Shown one piece after another: positions 23,604-32,364 of a stretch of 64,000 nt of DNA. Under the pieces are notes generated by a model. The model worked only from the letters and a program-made list of their open reading frames with translations, ran no database searches and was not told the origin of the DNA. This stretch comes from RGIG9608 sp045602425. GTDB taxonomy: Bacteria; Bacteroidota; Bacteroidia; Bacteroidales; Paludibacteraceae. Position numbers and translations under genes: made by a program. Each line of letters begins with the position of its first letter. Position 1 is the first letter of the stretch. The stretch covers positions 62,001 to 126,000 of the forward strand of contig JAZSBO010000006.1 in the NCBI GenBank assembly GCA_045602425.1, written 5' to 3'.

Positions 23604-25721
23604 TTACAATAACTCTACACGTCCTTTTGCTTCCTCTACAACTGCTTTTGCTATTGAAGTAGAAACCTCTGAATAATGAGAAAATTCCATCGAAGAAGTC
23701 GCTCTACCTGAAGTAATTGTACGTAAAGCTGTTACATATCCGAACAATTCAGACAATGGAACTTTCGCTTTAACTATACGTGCTCCCGTACGACTAGACT
23801 CCATTCCCTCAACTTGACCACGACGCTTATTCAAGTCACCAATAACATCACCCATAGATTCTTCTGGCGTTACTACCTCCAATTTCATAATTGGTTCCAA
23901 CAACACAGGGCGTGCCTTTGCACAAGCACTCTTAAATGCTAATTGAGCACAAATTTCGAAAGACAATTGATCAGAGTCTACTGGATGGTATGATCCATCA
24001 ACTACTACAACTTTTAACTGATCAACAGGAAATCCTGCTAAAACACCATTTCGCATAGCAGCTTGGAACCCTTTTTGTATAGAAGGAATATATTCTTTAG
24101 GAATATTTCCACCTTTAACTTCATCAACAAATTGCAATGAACCTACGAAATCCTCATCAACAGGTCCAACTTTTAATACCATATCAGCATATTTACCACG
24201 ACCACCTGTTTGTTTTTTATAAGTTTCACGATGATCTACAACTTGAGTAATTGCCTCTTTATAAGAAACCTGAGGACGTCCTTGATTACATTCAACTTTA
24301 AATTCTCGTTTCAAACGATCAATAATAATCTCTAAGTGAAGTTCTCCCATACCTGATATCACAGTTTGCCCTGATTGTTCATCAGTTTTTACTGTAAAGG
24401 TAGGGTCTTCTTCAGCCAATTTTGCCAAACCGATACCCAATTTATCAATATCAGCTTGCGATTTTGGCTCTACAGCGATACCAATTACAGGATCAGGAAA
24501 ATCCATCGATTCCAGTACAATTGGAGCATCTTCTGCACACAACGTATCACCCGTTCTTATATCCTTAAATCCCACACCTGCACCAATATCTCCTGCAGTA
24601 ATTAAATCTACAGGATTTTGTTTATTAGAATGCATTTGGAAAATACGAGAAATTCTCTCTTTTTTCCCAGAGCGAGGATTAAACACATAAGAGCCAGCAT
24701 TCAAAACTCCAGAATAAACACGGAAATAACACAAACGACCTACATAAGGGTCTGTCGCAATTTTAAATGCCAAAGCACAAAGAGGTTCTTCTTCTTCTGG
24801 TTTACGAACGACTACTTTGTCTTCAAAACGAGGATCATGACCTTCTATTTCAGGAGTATCAAGAGGACTTGGCAAATACGAACAAACCGCATCAAGCATA
24901 GTTTGCACCCCTTTATTCTTAAACGATGAACCACAAAGCATAGGATTTATCTTCATAGATAAAGTTCCTTTTCTAATAGCATCCTTGATTTCATCTTCTG
25001 TAATAGTAGAAGAATCTTCAAAATATTTCTCCATCAATACATCATCAAATTCAGCTATAGTTTCAAGCATTTTATCTCTCCACTCTTGAGCTTCATCTTT
25101 CAAATTATCAGGAATTTCTTCTACCGAATATTCAGCACCCATTGTTTCGTCATGCCAAACTATCGCTTTCATTTTAATCAAATCAACGACTCCTTTAAAA
25201 GTCTCCTCTGCTCCAATAGGAATTTGAATTGGACAAGGTGTTGCCCCCAAGACTTCTTTCACTTGACGAACAACTTCATAGAAATCCGCTCCAGAACGGT
25301 CCATTTTATTTACATATCCAATGCGAGGTACTTTGTACTTATCGGCTTGACGCCAAACTGTTTCTGATTGAGGCTCTACACCACCAACAGCACAAAAAGT
25401 CGCAACTGCACCGTCAAGAATACGTAACGAACGTTCTACCTCTACAGTAAAGTCCACGTGTCCCGGAGTGTCTATCAAATTAATTTTATACTTCTCTCCT
25501 TTATAATTCCACCACGTAGTTGTAGCAGCAGAAGTAATTGTGATACCACGCTCTTGTTCTTGTGCCATCCAGTCCATCGTTGCTGTTCCATCATGAGTTT
25601 CTCCAATCTTATGAGTTAAACCCGTATAGAAAAGAATTCGCTCCGAAGTAGTTGTTTTTCCGGCATCGATGTGAGCCATGATACCAATATTTCTCGTAAA
25701 TTGTAAATTTTTCTTTGCCAT
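23604..25721 (-). CDS. fusA: Elongation factor G
   Basis: A 705-aa translocation GTPase. The G motifs AHIDAGKTTTSERI (G1), GITITSAATT (G2), DTPGHVDF (G3) and NKMD (G4) are followed by domains II-V, with QTVISGMGELHLEIIIDRL and the domain IV tip region. The standard-length single protein lies in the str operon between rpsG (12-bp gap) and rpsJ. Confidence 0.99.
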   Translation of the reverse strand: MAKKNLQFTRNIGIMAHIDAGKTTTSERILFYTGLTHKIGETHDGTATMDWMAQEQERGITITSAATTTWWNYKGEKYKINLIDTPGHVDFTVEVERSLRILDGAVATFCAVGGVEPQSETVWRQADKYKVPRIGYVNKMDRSGADFYEVVRQVKEVLGATPCPIQIPIGAEETFKGVVDLIKMKAIVWHDETMGAEYSVEEIPDNLKDEAQEWRDKMLETIAEFDDVLMEKYFEDSSTITEDEIKDAIRKGTLSMKINPMLCGSSFKNKGVQTMLDAVCSYLPSPLDTPEIEGHDPRFEDKVVVRKPEEEEPLCALAFKIATDPYVGRLCYFRVYSGVLNAGSYVFNPRSGKKERISRIFQMHSNKQNPVDLITAGDIGAGVGFKDIRTGDTLCAEDAPIVLESMDFPDPVIGIAVEPKSQADIDKLGIGLAKLAEEDPTFTVKTDEQSGQTVISGMGELHLEIIIDRLKREFKVECNQGRPQVSYKEAITQVVDHRETYKKQTGGRGKYADMVLKVGPVDEDFVGSLQFVDEVKGGNIPKEYIPSIQKGFQAAMRNGVLAGFPVDQLKVVVVDGSYHPVDSDQLSFEICAQLAFKSACAKARPVLLEPIMKLEVVTPEESMGDVIGDLNKRRGQVEGMESSRTGARIVKAKVPLSELFGYVTALRTITSGRATSSMEFSHYSEVSTSIAKAVVEEAKGRVELL

Positions 25722-25733
25722 CGTTTGTACAAA

Positions 25734-26210
25734 TTAAAATCTAAAATGTGCAAATGCACGGTTCGCTTCAGCCATCTTGTGCATATCTTCTTTACGTTTA
25801 AATGCACCACCTTGGTTATTATAAGCATCAACAATTTCTGCAGCCAATTTATCAGCCATAGAACGTCCGCCTCTTTTTCTTGAATAAAGTATTAAATTTT
25901 TCATCGAAATTGACTCCTTACGATCAGGACGAATTTCTGTAGGAACTTGGAATGTAGCACCACCAATGCGACGAGATTTAACTTCAACTTGAGGTGTAAT
26001 ATTCTCAAGTGCTTTTTTCCAAATTTCGAGAGGTTGCTTTTCCTCGTTAGGAAGTTTACTTTTTACTATTTCTAAAGAATCATAGAAAATATCAAAAGCA
26101 ATACTTTTTTTGCCATCATACATCAAGTGATTTACAAATTTTGTAACCATCACTTCATTAAAAACAGGATCTGGCAATACAATCCTTTTTTTAGGTTTTG
26201 CTTTTCTCAT
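25734..26210 (-). CDS. rpsG: 30S ribosomal protein S7
   Basis: A 158-aa head protein that contacts tRNA at the E site and nucleates 3' domain assembly. Pieces seen are FNEVMVTKFVNHLMYDGKKS, RRIGGATFQVPTEIRPDRK and KRKEDMHKMAEANRAFAHFR. It lies between rpsL (103-bp gap with no recognisable feature) and fusA. Confidence 0.98.
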   Translation of the reverse strand: MRKAKPKKRIVLPDPVFNEVMVTKFVNHLMYDGKKSIAFDIFYDSLEIVKSKLPNEEKQPLEIWKKALENITPQVEVKSRRIGGATFQVPTEIRPDRKESISMKNLILYSRKRGGRSMADKLAAEIVDAYNNQGGAFKRKEDMHKMAEANRAFAHFRF

Positions 26211-26313
26211 TTTAATTAACTTTTATAGTTTTTGGTTGTTTTGCGTCTTCAATATCTCCTCTGAAATATTTACTCAACCCTCATCAGCCCAATAAACTCA
26301 ATTATTTACTAAC

Positions 26314-26700
26314 TTATTTTTTTGCACCTGCTTTTGGTCTTTTTGCACCATATTTAGAACGACGTTGTAAACGACCATTTACCCCTGCCGTATCAAGAGT
26401 TCCTCTTACAATATGATAACGAACACCTGGTAAATCTTTCACACGACCTCCACGTACTAACACGATAGAGTGTTCTTGCAAATTATGACCTTCACCCATA
26501 ATATACGCATTAACTTCTTTCTGATTTGTCAAGCGTACACGAGCTACTTTTCGCATTGCGGAATTAGGTTTTTTTGGTGTTGTAGTATAAACTCTCACGC
26601 AAACGCCTCTTCGTTGAGGACAAGAATCCAATGCTGGAGCTTTACTTTTATCTTCCAAAGCCACCCTTCCTTTTCTAACTAATTGTTGAATCGTAGGCAT
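26314..26700 (-). CDS. rpsL: 30S ribosomal protein S12
   Basis: A 128-aa decoding-centre protein. TPKKPNSAMRKVARVRL and VRGGRVKDLPGVRYHIVRG keep both lysines whose replacement gives streptomycin resistance elsewhere, so it looks streptomycin-susceptible. First gene of the translation cluster, with a promoter at 26751-26780. Confidence 0.98.
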   Translation of the reverse strand: MPTIQQLVRKGRVALEDKSKAPALDSCPQRRGVCVRVYTTTPKKPNSAMRKVARVRLTNQKEVNAYIMGEGHNLQEHSIVLVRGGRVKDLPGVRYHIVRGTLDTAGVNGRLQRRSKYGAKRPKAGAKK

Positions 26701-26750
26701 TACTTAATAAATTATAATTTTTAAAAATATTTTTAATCCAAATTGGGTTG

Positions 26751-26780
26751 CAAAGATACTACTTTTTTGACAAACACAAA
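26751..26780 (-). promoter_or_regulatory. Promoter of the rpsL-rpsG-fusA... operon
   Basis: On the minus strand TTTG (26780-26777), 18 bp, then TATCTTTG (26758-26751), which fits TAnnTTTG exactly. A second TTTG lies nearer, at 12 bp. It lies directly downstream of the GH130 terminator and about 50 bp before rpsL. Confidence 0.75.
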
Positions 26781-26793
26781 ATTATTTTACAAA

Positions 26794-26829
26794 AAAATCA
26801 CCCACATAAAAATTTAAGCGGGTGATTTT
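26794..26829 (-). terminator. Terminator of the GH130 gene
   Basis: AAAATCACCC (26794-26803) pairs with GGGTGATTTT (26820-26829); on the minus strand it is followed by a run of T. It separates the glycan locus from the ribosomal promoter. Confidence 0.88.
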
Positions 26830-26847
26830 AAAACATTTGAATCTTAA

Positions 26848-27828
26848 TTATTTCGCCACGTTACGTTTTTTGGCAAATTCAATAATATCTTTTACATAAC
26901 CAAAAGCCATGCCAACTACAGTATCAGCAGCACCGTAATAAACAGCAACACGTTCGCCATCGCAAAGTGCAGCACATGGGAAGACTACGTTAGGCACATC
27001 GCCAGCCAATTCGTAAGGAGCAGCTGGAGCCAACAAATAATCTTGCGTACGGTAGAGCACTTTTTCAGGATTATCTTTATCCAACACCACTGCACCCATC
27101 GAATAGCGGAATCCGTTGCAAGTGTTGATAACGCCATGATAGAACATCAACCAACCTTCGTCGGTTTTGATAGGCACACTACCCGCACCAATTTTTGTAC
27201 ATTGCCAAGCACTTTGCTCAAATGGAGTAACTTTCATCAAGCAACGATGTTCGCCCCAGTATTTCATATCAGGCGAGTAACTCAAATAAATATCGCCAAA
27301 TGGCGTATGACCATTGTCGCTCGGACGGCTCAACATTGCATATTTCCCATTGATTTTTTCAGGGAAAAGCACACCATTGCGGTTGAATGGCAAAAATGCA
27401 TTTTCGCATTGGAAAAACTCTTTGAAATCGAACGTATAAGCAATACCGATAGTTGGTCCGTGGTAACCATTACACCAAGTAATCCAATATCTGTCTTCAA
27501 TCCAAGTTACACGGGGGTCGTATTTGTAGTCCGACTCTATCATTTCAGTATTTCCGGCCTTGAACACGATTGGATCGTGGTTGATATTCCAATTGATACC
27601 ATCTTTACTAAAACCTGCAAAAATGTTCATTTGCACCGATTTGTTGTCGCAGCGAAAAACTCCTGCATAACCATCTTCGAAAGGCACTACTGCACTATTG
27701 AAAATACTATTCGACGAAGGAATTTGATAACGTCCAATAACTGGATTTTTAGAATAACGCCACATGGGGTCGCTACAGCCTGCCGGGCGATCTTCCCAAG
27801 GCATTTGTGTTTTTAAATCAATACTCAT
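26848..27828 (-). CDS. GH130 family glycoside phosphorylase (beta-mannoside type, GH130_2-like)
   Basis: A 326-aa five-bladed-propeller enzyme from the ATG at 27828; an in-frame ATG at 27861 would add 11 residues. PWEDRPAGCSDPMWRYSKNP, NSIFNSAVVPFEDGYAGVFR and KYDPRVTW (containing the expected catalytic Asp) are typical of the group that phosphorolyses mannosyl-beta-1,4-GlcNAc or manno-oligosaccharides to mannose 1-phosphate. No signal peptide is seen, so it is cytoplasmic. The AmpG-like transporter and GH20 enzyme upstream suggest N-glycan core or related host-glycan use; exact specificity is an inference. Confidence 0.88.
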   Translation of the reverse strand: MSIDLKTQMPWEDRPAGCSDPMWRYSKNPVIGRYQIPSSNSIFNSAVVPFEDGYAGVFRCDNKSVQMNIFAGFSKDGINWNINHDPIVFKAGNTEMIESDYKYDPRVTWIEDRYWITWCNGYHGPTIGIAYTFDFKEFFQCENAFLPFNRNGVLFPEKINGKYAMLSRPSDNGHTPFGDIYLSYSPDMKYWGEHRCLMKVTPFEQSAWQCTKIGAGSVPIKTDEGWLMFYHGVINTCNGFRYSMGAVVLDKDNPEKVLYRTQDYLLAPAAPYELAGDVPNVVFPCAALCDGERVAVYYGAADTVVGMAFGYVKDIIEFAKKRNVAK

Positions 27829-27921
27829 AGCTTTAATATCTTTTATGTAATAATTATTCATTCGTTTACGATTGTTTTTGTCGCAAGAAATCTAACGATC
27901 GCCATTTTGGAAATTTTATTT

Positions 27922-28521
27922 TTAATCGATTTTCTCAATCATCTCCTCAACCATATCAAGAGCGAGAAAAACAAGTTCACTGTTCGTTTCTGTATCTTTA
28001 ACGGCATAAACAACATCGTGTTTTAACTTTTGATATTCTTCTTCCGAGAACAACGCATTTTTGTAATAATCTTCATAAATTTCATAGAGTTTCTCTATTT
28101 CGTACAAAGAAAATTTAAGATTGCTCACAAAAAATTCTTCCGTGTGATTTTTCATATTGTCTCTTATTCTCAAAAGTGTTTTTTTTGCATTTCTTTTTTT
28201 TCCAAGACAAATAGAAATGTATCCAAAATCGTCTATTACTGGTGTTACACCTGGTGTTAAAGTATCTTGGTTAATAGCTATTGTCTCTAACTTGTAGCAA
28301 TCAGATTCAACGTATCTTTTTAGGTAAAAAATATCTTCAATCAATGGGTCGTGCATTCGCGCAAAGTCTCCTTTGTAAACCACATCGTAACTTCCATCGT
28401 AACTCTCTTTTGTTGAGCAAATGTTTTCATAACTGTTTTGCTTTAATTTGTTAATAATAATAATATTGCAGAATAAAATTGCACTTAACAATAATAACGC
28501 TAATACTTTTAGTGTTTTCAT
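27922..28521 (-). CDS. Membrane-anchored or exported protein of unknown function
   Basis: A 199-aa protein. N-terminal ~25 residues are hydrophobic (LKVLALLLLSAILFCNIIIINK), a membrane anchor or signal peptide. The rest is charged, with probable helices near the C terminus (LYEIEKLYEIYEDYYKNALF, MVEEMIEKID). I do not recognise a family. The region around the start codon (28513-28552) is duplicated 91 bp downstream inside the gene (28422-28461), so the N terminus may have arisen by a tandem duplication. It lies between AmpG and GH130 in a glycan locus. Confidence 0.65.
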   Translation of the reverse strand: MKTLKVLALLLLSAILFCNIIIINKLKQNSYENICSTKESYDGSYDVVYKGDFARMHDPLIEDIFYLKRYVESDCYKLETIAINQDTLTPGVTPVIDDFGYISICLGKKRNAKKTLLRIRDNMKNHTEEFFVSNLKFSLYEIEKLYEIYEDYYKNALFSEEEYQKLKHDVVYAVKDTETNSELVFLALDMVEEMIEKID

Positions 28522-28552
28522 AACTGTTTTGTTTTAATTTGTTAATAATAAT
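28422..28552 (-). repeat. Direct repeat (2 x 40 bp, 91-bp period) over the start of an unknown gene
   Basis: Bases 28422-28461 and 28513-28552 match at 39 of 40 positions. The upstream copy contains the leader and ATG (28519-28521) of the gene. The downstream copy lies in its coding sequence with the ATG out of frame. The period (91) is not a multiple of three. Confidence 0.85.
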
Positions 28553-28661
28553 GTATAAAGTTAATCGTTCAAGAATTTGTCGGACTGTCCGAAAAGCCAA
28601 AGGAGCGAAACGTTGTACTTTTCCGCCAATTGGCAGATGTTGTCAAGTGTATCTAAAATAC

Positions 28662-29957
28662 TTACTCTTTATCTGCGTATGTAAAAGGCACTTTCCATGT
28701 TAGGATGAACGATGGGATTGAAACAATCAACGCAATCAAGAAAAACAACTCGTAGTTGCCTTTCAGCATATCTTCAAACACCCAACCGCAAATCATTCCC
28801 GGAAGCATTACGCCCAAATTCATCAATGCCGAAGCAATGGCATAATGTGCCATGGAGTGTTTTCCAGGAGCTATTTGTTGCATCATAAATAGCGTAAGTC
28901 CCACAAATCCAAACCCATAGCAGAAATATTCAAGCACAAGTCCGCTACCTATCATATAGATATTTTCTGGTTGATACAAAGCAAACAGATAATAAATAAT
29001 GAATGGGATATTGAAAATACAAATCAACGAAAACAACACCTTTTTCAAACCGAAATGAGCAATGTAGTATCCGCCTAAAATCGACCCAACAATAAAAGCT
29101 ATTGTGCCAAGCGTTCCGTAAATCAAACCGATGGTTTCATTGGAAAGAGCCAAACCTCCATCCGCCAACGATGCTTTAAGGAAAAGTGGCACCATTTTAA
29201 TGGCAAAACCTTCGGTCAGGCGATAGCAAACAATGAAGAAAAGGTAAAACACAATGTGTTTCTTTGTAAAAAACGCCTTTATCACGTTCCACAAGTCTGC
29301 CATACTATCAGAAAACGAACTTGCCGATGCGTTTTTCTTTGTTGCAGGGAGTGCAAAAAAGTGGTAAACCGACAATCCTATAAGCAACACGCCCAAAATG
29401 CCCATAATTATCATCCAGGCATACATGGTTGCTTCGGTGGCTCCGTAGGTGGATTTCATATTGGTCATCAACCAACCAGCCATCCACACCAAACCACCGT
29501 TGGCAAGCACTTTTGCCAAATTATAGAACGCCCCTTGCCAACCAATGTAGCGAGCTTGCGTATCTTTGTCGAGTGCTTCGAGGTAAATACCATCGGTAGC
29601 AATATCGTGCGTTGCCCCGCTAAAACCAATCACCGCCATTATGGCAATGGCAAACGAAAAATAACTTGGCAATGGCAACGAAAACGCCACCAAACCAAAG
29701 CACACGCCCGAAAGCAACTGCGTTGCCACAACAAATGTTTTTTTAGTTCCGTAAATTTCGAGCAACGGACTCCAAAGGAACTTTAGCGTATAAGGCAGGG
29801 TAAGCAACGATGTCCAAAACGTGATTTTTGCCTCGCTCACACCCAAATCCTTAAACATAATAACCGACACCAAGTTGAGTGCGATAAAGGGCAAACCCAT
29901 TGCAAAATAAACACTTGGCACCCAACTTATGGGATTTTTCTTTTTAATTGTTTGCAT
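28662..29957 (-). CDS. AmpG-like MFS transporter
   Basis: A 431-aa protein with about 12 hydrophobic helices. Family features include WVPSVYFAMGLPF at the N terminus and the loop GFSGATHDIATDGIYLEAL, characteristic of AmpG-like permeases of the major facilitator superfamily. Classical AmpG imports GlcNAc-anhydro-muropeptides. In Bacteroidetes, relatives linked to GH130/GH20 genes are thought to import disaccharides released from glycans. It lies 16 bp after the GH20 gene, so they form one operon. Confidence 0.85.
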   Translation of the reverse strand: MQTIKKKNPISWVPSVYFAMGLPFIALNLVSVIMFKDLGVSEAKITFWTSLLTLPYTLKFLWSPLLEIYGTKKTFVVATQLLSGVCFGLVAFSLPLPSYFSFAIAIMAVIGFSGATHDIATDGIYLEALDKDTQARYIGWQGAFYNLAKVLANGGLVWMAGWLMTNMKSTYGATEATMYAWMIIMGILGVLLIGLSVYHFFALPATKKNASASSFSDSMADLWNVIKAFFTKKHIVFYLFFIVCYRLTEGFAIKMVPLFLKASLADGGLALSNETIGLIYGTLGTIAFIVGSILGGYYIAHFGLKKVLFSLICIFNIPFIIYYLFALYQPENIYMIGSGLVLEYFCYGFGFVGLTLFMMQQIAPGKHSMAHYAIASALMNLGVMLPGMICGWVFEDMLKGNYELFFLIALIVSIPSFILTWKVPFTYADKE

Positions 29958-29973
29958 AACTTTTTTTCTATTT

Positions 29974-32190
29974 TCACATTACAATAATTTCATCAATAAA
30001 CATCCAACCATGTTCGATGCCACACGTTTTGGCTTTGTAGCGAATAAACCGTGCTGAAGTTTCGCCTTCAAAGCCAACTTTTTTTAGAATCAAACCCTCT
30101 TGTGTGGTTGGAATATCATTTTTCCAGCAATATATTGGAATGAAATTTTCATTATCATTAGAAACAAGAATTTCCACTTCCGTAGGTAGCCAAACCCAAG
30201 GACCAAGCAGCTGCATAAAAGTTGCACTTATCGACTCGATATTCTGCACCGAATCCAAGTCAATGGTTACGTCCATATCGTTCAGCGAAAAGCCTTGCCA
30301 GCAACCATCGGTGTACGAAAAACTTCCCGTGATGCCATCAACTAAAGCATTGTCGCCACCAGCAGAATAAGCCTTTCCATAACCTGCATTATTATAGGTT
30401 ATTTTTTTACCCAATGCTTTGTGGAAACCGTAAGGTTTTTGCACCACAGGACCAACTCTTTTGTCGCCATTGAACAATGCTACCGAAAGCACTACGGCAT
30501 CAGTAACTTCTATAGGTTCGGTGTAGAGCATCGACTCGGAAGTCGGTTCGCTACCATCGGTGGTATAGCGAATTTCTATGGGGTAACGCTCCGACGACAT
30601 CGTGAGTCGCACCTTGCGTTCTTCAGCAAACATCTCTTGATCGATGCGTGGTTCGTCCGAAAGCGAAAACGCATTATATCCTTTTGCTTGCAAAACCTTG
30701 ATTTGCGCATTGGCACGTTGCTTAAAGTTGTCCCAATTTTTCAACTCGTTTTTTGTCCATGCTATTTCTGCCAATGCCAACAAACGTGGGTAAATCATTT
30801 GTTCGGCGTGTGCTTCTGTTGGAATATACTCCGTCCAAAGATTTGCCTGAACGCCCAAAATGTTTTTTTGTTGCTCCTCGGTTAGGGAGTCGCTTGGCAA
30901 CGGATTGTAACTATAAACTTTTTCCAAATTGATGTATCCGCCAATGGCTTCAGGTTGAGTTGCAGGATTTGCTTGATACATGTCAAAATAGCAATATGCT
31001 CCTGGCACCATTATTACTCGGTTGCCTTTGCGAGCGGCTTTAAATCCTTCTGCTTCATTTGTCCATGTCATTACTATAGCATCTTTTGACACTCCGCCTG
31101 CCATTATCTCGTTCCAACCCACAAGTTCTCTTCCATTTGCTTTTAGGAACTTCTCAATGCGATGCACCAAATAGCTTTGCAATTCATCTACGTTTGCCAA
31201 TTGCTTCTTACGCATACGGCATTGGCATTTGGGGCAGGTTTTCCAAGCCGACTTTCCTGCCTCGTCGCCACCGATGTGGATTTGCTTCGAAGGGAAAAGT
31301 TCCATTACCTCCGTCAACACGTTTTGCAAAAACTCAAATGTCTCTTCGTTGCCGATGCAAAGGTCGGCATTGGTGTAAGGTTTCCCTGAACAAGAGAGTT
31401 GTGGGTATGCAGCCAAAACCTCTTCCGAATGCCCCGGCATTTCTATTTCGGGGATTATGGTAATATGCCTTTCGGCAGCATAAGCCACTATTTCTCGCAC
31501 TTCGTCTTGCGTATAATAACCGCCATAAGCATCTGCTTCGCTTTGCTCACAATAGTGTCTGTTGCCTGCCCACCATGCTTTCCATTTGCCTTGACGCCAA
31601 GCAGCAAACTCTGTTAAGCGAGGATAGCGTTTTATCTCGATACGCCAGCCTGCACCATCGGTAAGGTGCCAATGGAAGCGGTTGAGCTTGTAGTGAGCCA
31701 TCATGTCGAGTTGTTTTTTGATGAAATCAACCGAAAAAAAGTGGCGCGACACATCGAGGTGCATACCACGATAGGCAAAGCGTGGCGAGTCCGACACCCT
31801 CATACAGGGTATTTTATTGTTCGCCTCGCACTGCTTGAGTGTTTGCAAGGCGTAGAAAAAGCCTGCTCCCGACGAAGCTTTTATCTCTATCTTATGTGAC
31901 GTAACCGTAAGCTCGTACGCCTCACTGCCAAGCGTTGCTTCGTAGAGAAACTGCAACTGGTTGCCTCCGAGTTTTTCTTCCGACAACGCCATCTGCGGAA
32001 ACGCCTGTGCCACATTTTTCTGAAGCAATGCCACATCTATCATCTGTGCATCTGCGTAATAAGTAGTGTGCTTGTCTATGACAAATCTGCCGCTACGCTC
32101 CTCTACATGAGCAGGCAGAGGCGTAACCTCTACCTTGTTTATACACGAAAAGCACACAAATGCCACCAATGCTACAGATAGTTTTTTCAT
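29974..32190 (-). CDS. Beta-N-acetylhexosaminidase, GH20, lipoprotein
   Basis: A 738-aa lipoprotein (MKKLSVALVAFVCFSC; lipobox Cys16). An N-terminal GH20b domain is followed by the catalytic barrel: NRFHWHLTDGAGWRIEIKRYP, then IHIGGDEAGKSAW with the catalytic Asp309-Glu310 pair. After it come a chitobiase C-terminal-type Ig domain (PIEIRYTTDGSEPTSES) and a C-terminal F5/8-type (discoidin-like) carbohydrate-binding domain. It removes terminal beta-GlcNAc/GalNAc from glycans in the periplasm or on the cell surface. It is first in the GH20-AmpG operon, with a -7 promoter box at 32213-32220. Confidence 0.95.
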   Translation of the reverse strand: MKKLSVALVAFVCFSCINKVEVTPLPAHVEERSGRFVIDKHTTYYADAQMIDVALLQKNVAQAFPQMALSEEKLGGNQLQFLYEATLGSEAYELTVTSHKIEIKASSGAGFFYALQTLKQCEANNKIPCMRVSDSPRFAYRGMHLDVSRHFFSVDFIKKQLDMMAHYKLNRFHWHLTDGAGWRIEIKRYPRLTEFAAWRQGKWKAWWAGNRHYCEQSEADAYGGYYTQDEVREIVAYAAERHITIIPEIEMPGHSEEVLAAYPQLSCSGKPYTNADLCIGNEETFEFLQNVLTEVMELFPSKQIHIGGDEAGKSAWKTCPKCQCRMRKKQLANVDELQSYLVHRIEKFLKANGRELVGWNEIMAGGVSKDAIVMTWTNEAEGFKAARKGNRVIMVPGAYCYFDMYQANPATQPEAIGGYINLEKVYSYNPLPSDSLTEEQQKNILGVQANLWTEYIPTEAHAEQMIYPRLLALAEIAWTKNELKNWDNFKQRANAQIKVLQAKGYNAFSLSDEPRIDQEMFAEERKVRLTMSSERYPIEIRYTTDGSEPTSESMLYTEPIEVTDAVVLSVALFNGDKRVGPVVQKPYGFHKALGKKITYNNAGYGKAYSAGGDNALVDGITGSFSYTDGCWQGFSLNDMDVTIDLDSVQNIESISATFMQLLGPWVWLPTEVEILVSNDNENFIPIYCWKNDIPTTQEGLILKKVGFEGETSARFIRYKAKTCGIEHGWMFIDEIIVM

Positions 32191-32212
32191 AAGTGCATTT
32201 TTTATTTCCGGA

Positions 32213-32220
32213 CAAAAATA
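32213..32220 (-). promoter_or_regulatory. -7 promoter box of the GH20 operon
   Basis: Minus-strand TATTTTTG, 22 bp before the GH20 start, just past the upstream gene's terminator. No clear -33 element. Confidence 0.55.
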
Positions 32221-32224
32221 TAAA

Positions 32225-32256
32225 AAAAACGCATTTCCTTAAGGAGATGCGTTTTT
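32225..32256 (-). terminator. Terminator downstream of the variable lipoprotein gene
   Basis: AAAACGCAT/ATGCGTTTT arms with an inner CC/GG pair around ttaa; on the minus strand it is followed by eight T. It isolates the lipoprotein gene from the GH20 promoter. Confidence 0.88.
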
Positions 32257-32269
32257 TATTTTTTTCTCA

Positions 32270-32307
32270 CTCGATTTTGCCAGAGCGAAGCTCCGGACAA
32301 AATCGAG
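32270..32307. repeat. Perfect-armed inverted repeat 3' of the variable lipoprotein gene
   Basis: CTCGATTTTG (32270-32279) and CAAAATCGAG (32298-32307) enclose a second hairpin GAGC-gaa-GCTC (32283-32293). It lies 56-93 bp beyond the stop codon and has no T run directly after it, so it is not simply the terminator. It could extrude as a cruciform. Confidence 0.75.
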
Positions 32308-32317
32308 AAGATTATGA

Positions 32318-32364
32318 TGCTCTCAAATTTCGCTGAAAATGCAAGAGCATTTTTTGCGAAATTT
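32318..32364. repeat. Two mutually exclusive hairpins overlapping the lipoprotein stop codon
   Basis: ATGCTC (32318-32323)/GAGCAT (32345-32350) followed by T6, and AAATTTCGC (32325-32333)/GCGAAATTT (32356-32364), interlock, so only one can form. The second arm covers the first two bases of the stop codon complement. Confidence 0.65.

Noticed and set aside
27043..27816. 257-codon open frame on the plus strand opposite the GH130 gene
   Set aside because: It is antisense to a well-supported GH130 frame, has no recognisable motif, and its composition mirrors the complement of the real gene.
32270..32307. Inverted repeat taken as a simple terminator
   Set aside because: No T run directly follows on either strand, and a proper terminator exists 14 bp further at 32225-32256.
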